A program made the position numbers and the translations under genes. A stretch of 43,973 nt of DNA. Origin: Candidatus Aminicenans sakinawicola JGI OTU-1 (GTDB lineage Bacteria; Acidobacteriota; Aminicenantia; Aminicenantales; Aminicenantaceae). Below the pieces are notes generated by a model. That model was given only the letters and a program-made list of their open reading frames with translations. It did not search any database and had not been told where the DNA came from. The stretch spans positions 1 through 43,973 of the forward strand of contig AWNV01000018.1 in assembly GCA_000493965.1 (NCBI GenBank). Reading direction: 5' to 3'. Below, in pieces: positions 9,436-17,643 of the stretch (position 1 is the first letter of the stretch; each line of letters starts with the position of its first letter).

Positions 9436-10390
9436 TCTCTTTTAATAAAGTTTTTGATATATTCTTGCCGGTAAATATAACTGCAACATTTTTATTCCTA
9501 AACATATCTCGATATTTTTCTAATACAGCAAAGACAGTCGCAGAAGCTGGTTCAACAATATGTCCTGTAAGATTTAATACAAGACGAAGTGCATTTCTTA
9601 TTTCATTTTCGCTTACGAGGAAGATTTTATCAATATAGGATTGTATCATTTCAAAAGGAAGGGAAAAAGTCGATCGAGTAGCAAGTCCATCGGCAATCGT
9701 TTCACATGAGTCTATATTTGTGAGTTTACCATTTTTCCACGAAAGATATGTTGCATTGGCCTTTTCAGGCTCCACACCTATTACTTTTGTAGATGCGTTT
9801 AACGCATTCCTTACTAAGAGGCAACCTGAAACTAGAGAACCACTCCCAATAGGTACAATTAAATAGTCGATCGAATCTGTGTATTGCATATAAATTTCGA
9901 GCGCAACTGTGGCAGCTCCATAAATAATATCAGGGTCATCAGCAGTAGATAAAAAGAACCAATTATTTTCTTCGGACAGCCTCTGTGCGTATTCTTTAGC
10001 TTCATCATAATCCTGTCCATATTCGATTAAATTTGCACCATAAGATTTTAATAATTGATTTTTCTCTATAATATTGTTCTTAGGAACAACGACATAAGGC
10101 CGAAGATTATAACTTTTAGAAGCGAGGATAACTCCTATTCCAAAATTTCCACGAGTAGCACAAATAATTCCTTCTTTTTTACGAAGAAAAGGAAGGTTTT
10201 TCCATATGTAAAATGCAGAACCTCGAATTTTGAAGGCACCACCCCAGTTATAGTCCTCATGCTTTACTAATATCTTAGCGTTAAAATAAGCGGACGCTCT
10301 TGGATGCTCTCTCAGGGGTGTAGAAAGTTGCCTTTCTTGAATCAATTTATATGCTTCCAGTATTCGTTTAAATTTCAATTTACTCTTCAT
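9416..10390 (-). CDS. PLP-dependent fold type II enzyme, threonine dehydratase/serine racemase-like
   Basis: About 324 residues, the size of catabolic serine/threonine dehydratases without an ACT domain. The PLP Lys lies in 'AFKIRGS' (family: SFKxRGA); the substrate/carboxylate loop is 'TRGNFGIG' (family: SxGNHxQG); the phosphate-binding glycine loop is altered to 'GSGSLVSG' (family: GGGGL); the C-terminal PLP-ring segment is 'FTGKN'. The altered loops suggest a different substrate from threonine. The ATG at 10390 lies inside the 3' end of the binding-protein gene; a GTG at 10408 is an alternative without a visible ribosome site. Its place directly after a Liv importer suggests it acts on an imported amino acid (inference). 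Confidence 0.85.
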   Translation of the reverse strand: MKSKLKFKRILEAYKLIQERQLSTPLREHPRASAYFNAKILVKHEDYNWGGAFKIRGSAFYIWKNLPFLRKKEGIICATRGNFGIGVILASKSYNLRPYVVVPKNNIIEKNQLLKSYGANLIEYGQDYDEAKEYAQRLSEENNWFFLSTADDPDIIYGAATVALEIYMQYTDSIDYLIVPIGSGSLVSGCLLVRNALNASTKVIGVEPEKANATYLSWKNGKLTNIDSCETIADGLATRSTFSLPFEMIQSYIDKIFLVSENEIRNALRLVLNLTGHIVEPASATVFAVLEKYRDMFRNKNVAVIFTGKNISKTLLKEIVYNEH

Positions 10391-11519
10391 AAGCTTTATA
10401 TTTCCCACCTTTGTAAATCATTAACTGATATCTTGGATTTACAATATCACCATGCTTGTCAAATTCAATTGAACCCGAAGCGCCAACATAATTTTTAAGA
10501 CTACTTAAAAGGTTAGATATCTTTTCACCGTCATAACCAACTTTCTCAATCGTATATGAGGCTAATTTCACTACATCGTAAGATTTAATGGAATTTATAC
10601 TAGGATGTTCACCATAACGTTTCCTAAATTTTTCTCGGAATTTAAAATATACTTCTCCCTCGCCTTCGACAGGTAAAATGAACATTACGCCTTCAACTAC
10701 ATCTTTTCCAACATTTAAAAATTCACTTGCACTAAGATTGTCACTCCCAATAATCGGCAAGTTTATTCCTCTTTCTTTTAACTGCTTAATAATAATACCA
10801 GCCTCAGGGGCATAAGCAAATAAAAAGATTACTTCAGGATTAGGATCAACCAATTTTCGGATCAAACTTCTAAAGTCTTTGGTACCAGGTTCCACTGCCA
10901 ACTCTACAACAATCCTCCCCCCTTGAGATTCCAGTTTTTCTTTTGCTGATCTTAAAATACCATTGCCCCAATCGTCATTTGCGAAAAATATAGATACCTT
11001 TTTCCATCCTTTCCGAAGACTCCATTGAGTAATAAACCTTCCGGCAAAGAGATCAGAAGGCATAATTCTGAAATAGAATTTCCCTCCATATTTTGAAAGC
11101 TCAGGAGACGAAGATAAGGCATCAATGATTACAACTTTTCTGTATATTGCCAAGGGGACAATCGATAGAGCATTCTTGCTCCCTGTAATACCTGTGATTA
11201 CCTTTACCTTATCTGCCTCAATCAATTTTTTTGCTGCATTTATGGCTAATTTAGGAAGAAACTGGGAATCTTCGTAGATAATTTTCAGAGGTTTATCTTT
11301 TATTCCGCCTTTGGCATTGACTTCATCAATTGCAATCTCCATTCCTTTTTTCATCATATTCCCGTAAGATGCGGCCTCTCCGGTTAGAGAAAGTATCGCC
11401 CCTATTTTGATAACCCCCGGCTCTTTTTTAGCACAGCATGTGAAACTGAAGAAGCCTATGGTGACAGAAAATATCACCGCTAAGCTCGCTAATCTTAATA
11501 TGCTCTTTTTTGATGTCAT
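10380..11519 (-). CDS. livJ: Branched-chain amino-acid-type ABC transporter substrate-binding protein
   Basis: 379 residues. There is a basic N-terminus, a hydrophobic signal segment (about 9-27) and two Cys at 28-29 that could serve as a lipoprotein attachment site, although the lipobox ('SFTC') is imperfect. The mature part is a type I periplasmic-binding (Peripla_BP_6) fold starting 'IKIGAILSLTGEAASYG', followed by 'GMEIAIDEVNAKGGI' and 'VFMEN/FFAND'-type strands typical of LivJ/LivK. It delivers an amino acid or related amide to LivHMGF. The ligand cannot be read from the sequence. The family is used both for nutrition and for sensing, which matters here because signalling genes follow in the same run. 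Confidence 0.92.
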   Translation of the reverse strand: MTSKKSILRLASLAVIFSVTIGFFSFTCCAKKEPGVIKIGAILSLTGEAASYGNMMKKGMEIAIDEVNAKGGIKDKPLKIIYEDSQFLPKLAINAAKKLIEADKVKVITGITGSKNALSIVPLAIYRKVVIIDALSSSPELSKYGGKFYFRIMPSDLFAGRFITQWSLRKGWKKVSIFFANDDWGNGILRSAKEKLESQGGRIVVELAVEPGTKDFRSLIRKLVDPNPEVIFLFAYAPEAGIIIKQLKERGINLPIIGSDNLSASEFLNVGKDVVEGVMFILPVEGEGEVYFKFREKFRKRYGEHPSINSIKSYDVVKLASYTIEKVGYDGEKISNLLSSLKNYVGASGSIEFDKHGDIVNPRYQLMIYKGGKYKAYEE

Positions 11520-11632
11520 TTTAAATTCTCCTTTTGTTTTTGACTAATTGCTCCTGAAAACAACTTTTATTAAACCATAATACTGCAAAATTTCTTTAAA
11601 TCAAAAACCTACTGATCTCATACACTTTAAAA

Positions 11633-12502
11633 TTAATCAAATTTATACTCTCCAGCGATACCCTGAGTACGGTATCGCATCAAAATTACAATAATAGCAC
11701 CATATATCATCTGTCGTACATTTGGTGCAACAGTATCGGGTATATTTAGAAACCGTAGGACCTCTGGCAAAATAACCAGCAATACAGCCCCTATTACCGG
11801 TCCTTTCAGATTACCGCTTCCCCCAATTAAAACAATACAAAGGATAAAAATAGACTCATCGATTGTAAAACTTGTGGGATCAATATATGTTACATAACTT
11901 GCATACAGGCTGCCGGCTACCGCAGCAATCCCCGCTGCAAATGCAAAGGACCATATTTTAAGATTTGTGGTATTTTTGCCAAGAGCTTTTGCCGAAATCT
12001 CGTCTTCTCTAATTGCTTTCAATGCCCGTCCAAAAGGGGATTTACATAGAAGGCAAATAACCATAAAGATTATAGCAACCAATATCGATGTAAGAATAAA
12101 ATATAAAGTCAGATTACCGAATTCAAAACCAAAAATTGTTGGTTTTGGGATACCGGGTATTCCGTATGGACCTCTTGTAAGTGATACCCAGTTATATAAG
12201 ACGCTAAAAGTAATGATCTGGAAACCAATTGTAGCTAATACAAAATAATCGCCTTTCAAGCGTAAAGATGGAATTGAAACTATCAAACTCATAACCATTG
12301 TTATTAATATAGCAAAAATTAATGCCAAGAAGAAATTGAAACCTATTTTTGTCATTAATAAAGTTGTTATATATGCACCAATGCCGTAAAAAGCGGCATG
12401 GGAAAGCGATAGCAGTCCCGTATATCCGACCAGTAAATTTAATGAAGAGGATAAAATAATATAGATTCCGATCATTATCAGAATGTGCAATATATAATTC
12501 AC
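11633..12502 (-). CDS. livM: Branched-chain amino-acid ABC transporter permease LivM
   Basis: 289 residues with about eight hydrophobic membrane segments. The N-terminal 'LNLLVGYTGLLSLSHAAFYGIGAY' region, cut here at 'GYTGLLSLSHAAFYGIGAY', is the LivM hallmark, as is 'GRALKAIREDEISAKALG', the cytoplasmic EAA-like loop contacting the ATPases. 'IVLIGGSGNLKGPVIGA' near the C-terminus is also conserved. Translation starts at a GTG that overlaps the TGA stop of livH (GTGA), so the two permease subunits are translationally coupled and would form the heterodimeric channel. Confidence 0.94.
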   Translation of the reverse strand: MNYILHILIMIGIYIILSSSLNLLVGYTGLLSLSHAAFYGIGAYITTLLMTKIGFNFFLALIFAILITMVMSLIVSIPSLRLKGDYFVLATIGFQIITFSVLYNWVSLTRGPYGIPGIPKPTIFGFEFGNLTLYFILTSILVAIIFMVICLLCKSPFGRALKAIREDEISAKALGKNTTNLKIWSFAFAAGIAAVAGSLYASYVTYIDPTSFTIDESIFILCIVLIGGSGNLKGPVIGAVLLVILPEVLRFLNIPDTVAPNVRQMIYGAIIVILMRYRTQGIAGEYKFD

Positions 12503-13374
12503 GCTTCCTCCAATCTAGTTTTTCTACCCAAAATCCCCTGCGGTCTTAGTAAGAGAAAAATAATAAGCATTATGAAAGTAATAGCATCCTGCCAACGAGC
12601 TGATATTTGCCAAACGACAAGGTTTTGTATCAATCCAATTATAAATGCTCCCAAAGCTGCATTCTCAAATTTTTCAGTTCCACTTATTATAACAACAACA
12701 GAAGAAGTAAGCACAGCAGAAAACCCTATGTTAGGATCAATTCCCACATCCAAAGCAACCAGATTAGCAGCAACTCCTGCAAAAAGAGAACCTATGCCAA
12801 ATACATAACTTCTTATCTTACTAACATTCATCCCTATAACTGTAGCTAAAGTTGGATTGTTTGATAGCGCTTCAATTGATTTTCCCAGTTTTGACTTTTT
12901 CAGAAATAAAAAGAACATCGAAAATAGTACTAAAAATGCAATAACTTCAAGAATCTGTATCCTTGTTAAAATAACATCAGCAACCTGGTAGGTTTTTTCT
13001 ATACCGGGACGCAGAACCTTAGTTTCATTACCATAGATCATTGCAATCAGATTGACTAAAAAAATGTAAACTCCGAGTGAACTTATTAAAGAAATAGATA
13101 GTGGTGCTCCCTTTTTAAATAGTGGTAAATATACAAATTTTTCAATAGCTATTCCTAAAAATGCTGCTACAACTATCGAAATAACAAAGCTAATGAAAAC
13201 ATTTAATCCCAGAAGAATATTAGCTGTGTATAAAATATATGCACTTGCTGTATAGACAATACCGTGAGCAATATGGAAGACTTTAGCGGTTTTGTAAATA
13301 ATCCCAAATCCTAAAGCCATAAGTGCATAAATGCACCCTACGACAATTCCATTAGCAACAAACTGAAAAAGCAT
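12499..13374 (-). CDS. livH: Branched-chain amino-acid ABC transporter permease LivH
   Basis: 291 residues and strongly hydrophobic. The N-terminus 'GIVVGCIYALMALGFGIIYK' and 'FHIAHG' match the LivH permease family, and 'LGKSIEALSNNPTLATVIG' is the cytoplasmic ATPase-contact loop. 'SGTEKFENAALGAFIIG' lies near the C-terminus. It pairs with LivM. The 57-bp gap to livF upstream is the largest within the transporter's ATPase-permease part and shows no obvious terminator. Confidence 0.94.
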   Translation of the reverse strand: MLFQFVANGIVVGCIYALMALGFGIIYKTAKVFHIAHGIVYTASAYILYTANILLGLNVFISFVISIVVAAFLGIAIEKFVYLPLFKKGAPLSISLISSLGVYIFLVNLIAMIYGNETKVLRPGIEKTYQVADVILTRIQILEVIAFLVLFSMFFLFLKKSKLGKSIEALSNNPTLATVIGMNVSKIRSYVFGIGSLFAGVAANLVALDVGIDPNIGFSAVLTSSVVVIISGTEKFENAALGAFIIGLIQNLVVWQISARWQDAITFIMLIIFLLLRPQGILGRKTRLEEA

Positions 13375-13431
13375 TTAGTAATTCCCTTCCTTTCAGATTA
13401 ACTCTTATAATTTCTGTCCAAATAATTCATG

Positions 13432-14151
13432 TTAAGCAAAAAATATTTTATCAACCATCTTGTCCTTTATGATTTTTTCTGGCACATCACACGCCTCAAC
13501 TCGCCCCATCCGTAAAAGGTATACTCTATCGCTGATTGATAGTGCTTGTTTGATATTTTGCTCGACAAGAAGTACAGAGAAACCAAAATCATCTCTTATT
13601 TCTTTAATTTTTCTTGTTATTTGTTTTACTAAAAGTGGTGCTAAACCAGCAGATGGTTCATCAAGCAGCATAAGCTTTGGTTTTCTAATAAGCGCTATGC
13701 ACAAGGCGAGCATTTGCTTTTCTCCTCCACTTAATAAACCCGCCCTCCTTTTTCTATATTCATAAAGTTGAGGAAACAACCTGAACATCTCTTTTTTCCA
13801 TTCCTCAATTTTATAATCTTCACCTGAAGTATAACAGCCCATTTCCAAATTCTCTTCGATGCTGAGATTTGTGAATACCTCTCCCCCTTGAATAAAGTAA
13901 GAGATTCCAGACTCCCTATTTTTCATCGGATTATTTTTTGTAATATCTTTGTCTAGAAAAATTATTCTACCTCGACTTGGCTTTAGCAATCCAAATACTA
14001 CTTTTAAAAATGTTGACTTGCCGGCGCCGTTAGGTCCAATAATAGAGACAATCTCTCCTTTCTTGACTTCAACAGAAACACCATAGAGCACCTTCTTCTT
14101 TCCGTAACTTGCTTCTATTCCTTCACTTATTAAAAATCCATCTTCACTCAT
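13432..14151 (-). CDS. livF: Branched-chain amino-acid ABC transporter ATPase LivF
   Basis: 239-residue ABC ATPase. Walker A is 'GPNGAGKST', the signature is 'LLSGGEKQMLAL', Walker B with the catalytic Glu is 'LMLLDEPSAGLAP', and the switch segment 'LLVEQN' has Gln in place of His, which is characteristic of LivF. 'FGLLKPSRGRI' and 'NREFGISYF/REsGISYFIQGG' regions fit the helical domain; the Q-loop motif reads 'ISYFIQGGEVF'. It begins one base after the livG stop. It energises import together with LivG. Confidence 0.94.
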   Translation of the reverse strand: MSEDGFLISEGIEASYGKKKVLYGVSVEVKKGEIVSIIGPNGAGKSTFLKVVFGLLKPSRGRIIFLDKDITKNNPMKNRESGISYFIQGGEVFTNLSIEENLEMGCYTSGEDYKIEEWKKEMFRLFPQLYEYRKRRAGLLSGGEKQMLALCIALIRKPKLMLLDEPSAGLAPLLVKQITRKIKEIRDDFGFSVLLVEQNIKQALSISDRVYLLRMGRVEACDVPEKIIKDKMVDKIFFA

Positions 14152-14152
14152 T

Positions 14153-14908
14153 TCAGACTCCCAGATATACTTCTTTTAGAACCTCATCATTCATAATTTC
14201 ATCCGGGAGACCAAAGGAAACAAGTTTACCGCTGTTTAAGAGAATCACCCAATCAGAAATTTCATTTACTACTCGCATGTCATGTTCAATAAGAATGATC
14301 GTTCTCCCTTGTCTTGTGAGACTTTTCAAGATGGATAGAATATCTTTTAACATAGCTGGATGGACACCTGATGCCGGTTCATCCAGGAGCATTAAATTTG
14401 AATCACCAGCCAGCAATCTAGAAAGAGATAGAAGTTTCTGCTGCCCAAAGGAGAGGTCTTCTGCAAGAGATCCTTCTTTCTCGCTTAGCCCCACGAATTC
14501 AATCCACTCTCTGGCCTTGATCAAGTTAGACTCTTCAAAACTTCTCATTTTCTTTCTATTAAATAGCGAAATGAATGGATTTTCACCAGGTTGATCTTCC
14601 TTGGCTAATAAAACATTATCAAGAACAGATAATTTATCAAATACTCTCACATCTTGAAATAGCCTGCCTATTCCCATACAGGCAATTTGATATGGAGAAT
14701 TATGGTTTATCTTTTCCCCTTGATAAAAAATTGCTCCTTTATCTGCTTTAATAAACCCAGATATTATATTAAAAATAGTTGTTTTCCCTGCTCCATTAGG
14801 ACCAATAAGACTTGTTATCTTTCCCTCAGGAATTGCAATAGAGAGGTTATCTACTGCTTTAAGACCTCCAAAACTCTTATTTACACTTTTAAGTTCAAGA
14901 ATTTCCAT
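14153..14908 (-). CDS. livG: Branched-chain amino-acid ABC transporter ATPase LivG
   Basis: 251-residue ABC ATPase and the first gene of the 14-kb minus-strand run. It has Walker A 'GPNGAGKTT', signature 'DLSFGQQKLLSLS' (the LSxGQQ form typical of LivG), Walker B 'LMLLDEPASGVHP' and the H-loop 'LIEHDM'. The C-terminal LivG tail 'VLKEVYLG' is present. No strong promoter could be fixed upstream; an AT-rich stretch at about 14920-14965 contains TTGCTA followed by TAATAT with 19-nt spacing, which is only a weak match. Confidence 0.94.
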   Translation of the reverse strand: MEILELKSVNKSFGGLKAVDNLSIAIPEGKITSLIGPNGAGKTTIFNIISGFIKADKGAIFYQGEKINHNSPYQIACMGIGRLFQDVRVFDKLSVLDNVLLAKEDQPGENPFISLFNRKKMRSFEESNLIKAREWIEFVGLSEKEGSLAEDLSFGQQKLLSLSRLLAGDSNLMLLDEPASGVHPAMLKDILSILKSLTRQGRTIILIEHDMRVVNEISDWVILLNSGKLVSFGLPDEIMNDEVLKEVYLGV

Positions 14909-15184
14909 TGATCTATACTCGAGTCTTTATATTAAATATTATGTGAATTTAAATAGCAATATTTATGCCATAAAAAAAAAATACTACTTTTAGAAGAATA
15001 ACTTCAGTTGCCCTAAATATTTTATTATCTTTCGTAAGTATTATGTTACACATTACTCACATTAAATGTTACAATTATATCTCATTTAAGTGATAATTTC
15101 CCTGCTACATGGTTTCTTTATTCATTTTTTTCATAGAGATGGAAGTCTCTAAAAAGGCTTATTTGCAGAAGATCATTGTGTCCT

Positions 15185-15201
15185 TTGACCAACGTCAACT
15201 A
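15185..15201 (+). repeat. Left arm of 17-bp inverted repeat pair
   Basis: TTGACCAACGTCAACTA here is the exact reverse complement of 16156-16172, about 970 bp away. Each arm is itself a dyad (TTGAC-CAAC-GTCAA). The two arms bracket the doubtful open frame at 15614 and the small membrane protein gene. A perfect 17-bp match over 1 kb is unlikely by chance. The pair could mark the ends of a small mobile unit or be two sites for the same protein. Confidence 0.7.
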
Positions 15202-15418
15202 TTTCTCTTATTGCCTTACGAGTAAATCTTACCATAAGCGTACAATTTGCCACCAAAACCATTGTTTTTGTTTTAAGGCAGATTATGAGGTCGTTTTCAG
15301 TTTGACTTCTGAAAATTCAAACAAATAGTTCGTGCGGCCCGACCCCAGAGGACAGAGGACGAAGGAAGGGCCAAAGATCCAAAGGGATTCAGCCCGACCC
15401 TAAAGCATAAAGCATGAA

Positions 15419-15439
15419 AAATAGGATGTGTCCCTATTT
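15419..15439. repeat. REP-like palindromic hairpin
   Basis: AAATAGG and CCTATTT form a 7-bp stem around a 7-nt loop. Similar short hairpins occur near REP-associated tyrosine (Y1) transposases in other bacteria, but no such transposase gene is in this window. The region after the loop ends in a T-rich stretch, so it could also act as a weak terminator. Confidence 0.4.
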
Positions 15440-15827
15440 ATTTATTCTAACTGCTTTGAACCCCGAAATTCCAGAAGTTAGGTAGTACATTTACAGGCAA
15501 TGCAACATGCTTAATATAAATAAGTTACAATGTGTTTTGAAAATTAATGGCGAAACTTAGGTCAGTAAAGGAATTGACAATGGCGAAGCAATGGAGAGAA
15601 AATCAGTTAAGGGATGATGCATGAAGCAAGAAAAAATGCGAGTCAACCTACAAAACCAACTGCACACGAACGTGCAGAGAAAAACGATATTAAGGAATAT
15701 TATATTAATGAAGCGTATATTGCAACAAGTTTGTTGTTTGACCTGTTATTATCAACAATGCTAAGAAAGTTTTCACATCGAAGGCCAAAGACCCGGAATA
15801 CAGCCATAAATATAGGAGGTGATGCAT

Positions 15828-16046
15828 ATGAAATGGCTACAGGTTGTTTGTTTAATAATTACTGTTATTGGGATCTGGATCGGCATAAAAACCTCGCGAC
15901 CATATACTAAACAGTTTATTTTTAAGATGGGCAGTTTTGAGAAGGAGTTTTCAGGAAAATTCTCTCGTCGACGGATTCTTTTGTCACATCTTAGTGACGC
16001 GTTCATCTTAATAGGGACCATAGGCCAGCTAATAAGCATTTTCTGA
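15828..16046 (+). CDS. Small two-helix membrane protein, unknown function
   Basis: 72 residues. The start is fixed by a strong AGGAGG (15814-15819) 8 nt before this ATG; the in-frame GTG/ATG codons at 15819 and 15822 are too close to it. It has an N-terminal hydrophobic helix (about 4-22, 'VVCLIITVIGIWIGI'), a basic central segment ('KFSRRRILLSH') and a C-terminal hydrophobic helix ('AFILIGTIGQLISIF'), predicting a two-pass inner-membrane protein. It has no domain I can name. It lies inside the 17-bp inverted repeat pair. Its size is compatible with a holin, a toxin or an accessory membrane peptide, but nothing proves any of these. Confidence 0.6.
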   Translation: MKWLQVVCLIITVIGIWIGIKTSRPYTKQFIFKMGSFEKEFSGKFSRRRILLSHLSDAFILIGTIGQLISIF

Positions 16047-16155
16047 TCTAGTTAAGGGATAAGAAACTTCTTTTAGCGAGTAATGTCCGATTTTGAGTCA
16101 TTGTCTCGATTTTACCATCCTTCCATCGTTAAAGAAGGGTTCGAACCTAAAAAAC

Positions 16156-16172
16156 TAGTTGACGTTGGTCAA
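16156..16172 (-). repeat. Right arm of 17-bp inverted repeat pair
   Basis: Exact reverse complement of 15185-15201. It abuts and partly merges with the dyad repeat array that begins at about 16168 (GGTCAATTCTTTGA), so the inverted repeat and the array may belong to one protein-binding region. Confidence 0.7.
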
Positions 16173-16375
16173 TTCTTTGAATATTTATAACTTATGGTCA
16201 TAAAATAGGCCAATGATTGATTTTTTATAACTTAAAGTCATAAAATAGGCCAATTATTGATTTTTAATAACTAATAGTTATAAAAACAGACGATTCTTTA
16301 CTTTCCGCTGACTTGAAGTCATAAAAACAGCCAATTCTTGACTTTTCAATGACTTAGGGTTATAAAAAATATCTC
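16168..16375 (+). repeat. Five-copy dyad (iteron-like) array, 40/41-bp period
   Basis: Five degenerate units have dyad cores at 16186-16202, 16226-16242, 16266-16282, 16307-16323 and 16348-16364. The fourth core holds a perfect palindrome, TGACTT-G-AAGTCA. Each core is followed by ATAAAA and a second conserved part resembling GGCCAATTATTGA. Spacings are 40, 40, 41 and 41 bp, close to four helical turns, so all dyads face the same side of the DNA. No unique spacers separate them, so it is not a CRISPR array. It lies 95 bp upstream of the -35 box of the HNH gene and may be an operator array. Confidence 0.75.
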
Positions 16376-16469
16376 ACATTCAAATTAAATGTATAAAATG
16401 CAGCAAATCAACATGCAGCAAATCAAATAAAGTATATAAATTCACCCTCCTCTTCATCTCTAAAGGCGA

Positions 16470-16498
16470 TTGACTTATTTATAATGTAGAGATATTAT
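16470..16498 (+). promoter_or_regulatory. Predicted sigma-70 promoter of the HNH gene
   Basis: TTGACT (16470-16475), 17-nt spacer, TATTAT (16493-16498). The predicted start at about 16505 gives a leader of roughly 120 nt before the ATG at 16629. The dyad repeat array lies immediately upstream, suggesting control by a protein bound there. Confidence 0.6.
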
Positions 16499-16628
16499 TT
16501 TATCTAATATTTATATTTAATGGGATCATAGATGATTGGGAAAAACATGATTTGGAGAAAGAGAAGTCTCCTTTCATCTTCATCTCAAGATAATAAAATA
16601 TTATAAGATTAATTCAAAAACTACACAA

Positions 16629-17579
16629 ATGAAGCTTTATGTAGGTGTAACAGATAACAACTGGTACGATTTTCTTTCAAACTACCAGCCTCTAAGCCAC
16701 CAACCTCTCGATGAAGTAAACTTCTGGCAGCCGTCTGCAAGCGGTCTCTTACGATCACTGGAACAGGGCGGTTTGTTCCTTTTTAAACTACACAGCCCAA
16801 GGAATTACATCGCAGGCGGAGGAATTTTTGCATCTGCCACAACTCTTCCTATCAGCTTAGCCTGGGATGCTTTCGGTATAAAGAATGGAGCCCCAACTTA
16901 TGAAGAAATGAGAAGGCGGATTGTGAAATACCGGGGAGGCCAGGATAATCGCTTTGAGGATTTTCCCATAGGCTGCCTTCTTCTGACTCAGCCTTTTTTC
17001 TTTAAGGAGCCTCGATGGTTTCAACCTCCGGAATGGTCGGCAAATATTGTAAGAGGAAAGAGTTATGATGTATCGAGCGAAGCAGGAAAGTTCATTTTAA
17101 AGAAGCTAGAATACAGACTTGCCGAAAAGCACAATATGTTTATGGATGAAGAGGGGAGAGGCATTGTTGAAAATCAATTAAGATATGGAAAAGGAACTCT
17201 TGTTAAGCCAAGGTTAGGCCAGGGTTCTTTCAGGGTTATGGTTACCGATGCATATAATCGTGCCTGTGCGATCACACATGAAAGGGCGCTTCCGGTCCTG
17301 GAAGCTGCGCATATTAAATCCTATACTGATGGAGGACCTCATGCTGTGAAGAACGGCCTGCTTATCCGCAGTGATATGCACAGGCTGTTTGATAAAGGAT
17401 ACATGACAATAACTCCGCAGCACCAGATCGAAGTGAGCCGACGCATTAGGGAGGAATTCCATAACGGTGAATACTATTTTACTTTTCACGGCAAGGGAGT
17501 CAATCTGCCTTCAAATAGGCTGGACTACCCCTCTCAGGAATTCCTCACCTGGCATAATGAGAATATGTTTAGGAGGTAA
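16629..17579 (+). CDS. HNH endonuclease with N-terminal PUA-like domain
   Basis: 316 residues. The C-terminal third is an HNH_2-type nuclease: 'CAITHERALPVLEAAHIKSY' with the catalytic His in 'AAHI', a glycine turn 'DGGP', Asn in 'KNGLLI', and His in 'MHRLFDKGYM'. The zinc Cys pairs seen in some HNH families are absent. The N-terminal part ('LYVGVTDNNWYDFL', 'EVNFWQPS', 'GGLFLFKLHSP', 'GGGIFA') resembles the PUA/EVE-like modules that read modified bases and that precede HNH domains in predicted restriction enzymes. This would make it a modification-dependent restriction enzyme (inference). No Shine-Dalgarno sequence is visible. It is transcribed towards the type III res gene. Confidence 0.8.
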   Translation: MKLYVGVTDNNWYDFLSNYQPLSHQPLDEVNFWQPSASGLLRSLEQGGLFLFKLHSPRNYIAGGGIFASATTLPISLAWDAFGIKNGAPTYEEMRRRIVKYRGGQDNRFEDFPIGCLLLTQPFFFKEPRWFQPPEWSANIVRGKSYDVSSEAGKFILKKLEYRLAEKHNMFMDEEGRGIVENQLRYGKGTLVKPRLGQGSFRVMVTDAYNRACAITHERALPVLEAAHIKSYTDGGPHAVKNGLLIRSDMHRLFDKGYMTITPQHQIEVSRRIREEFHNGEYYFTFHGKGVNLPSNRLDYPSQEFLTWHNENMFRR

Positions 17580-17643
17580 AATAATAAAGTGCAAATTTGG
17601 GGAACTTTAAAATTAGTATATTAAACTTTAATTACAACCTAAC

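Larger units (their letters stand above)
14909..15827. other. Intergenic region with hairpins, no convincing gene
   Basis: About 0.9 kb between the Liv operon and a small membrane gene. It contains the leader and promoter of livG, an A10 run near 14972, a small hairpin (AGAGA...TCTCT, about 15136-15151), one arm of a 17-bp inverted repeat, a purine-rich stretch at about 15335-15400 in which GCCCGACCC occurs twice, and a 7-bp-stem hairpin at 15419-15439. An open frame at 15614-15910 (98 codons) has a poor ribosome site and overlaps the better supported gene at 15828. I regard it as doubtful. Confidence 0.6.

Noticed and set aside
15614..15910. 98-codon open frame
   Set aside because: Poor ribosome site, low protein-like character in its second half, and overlap with the better supported membrane gene at 15828.
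16100..16160. tRNA-like T-loop (GGGTTCGAACC)
   Set aside because: Isolated palindrome; no acceptor, D or anticodon arms can be folded around it.
16168..16375. CRISPR array
   Set aside because: Units are degenerate, have no unique spacers between conserved repeats, and no cas gene is nearby; it reads as a phased dyad array.
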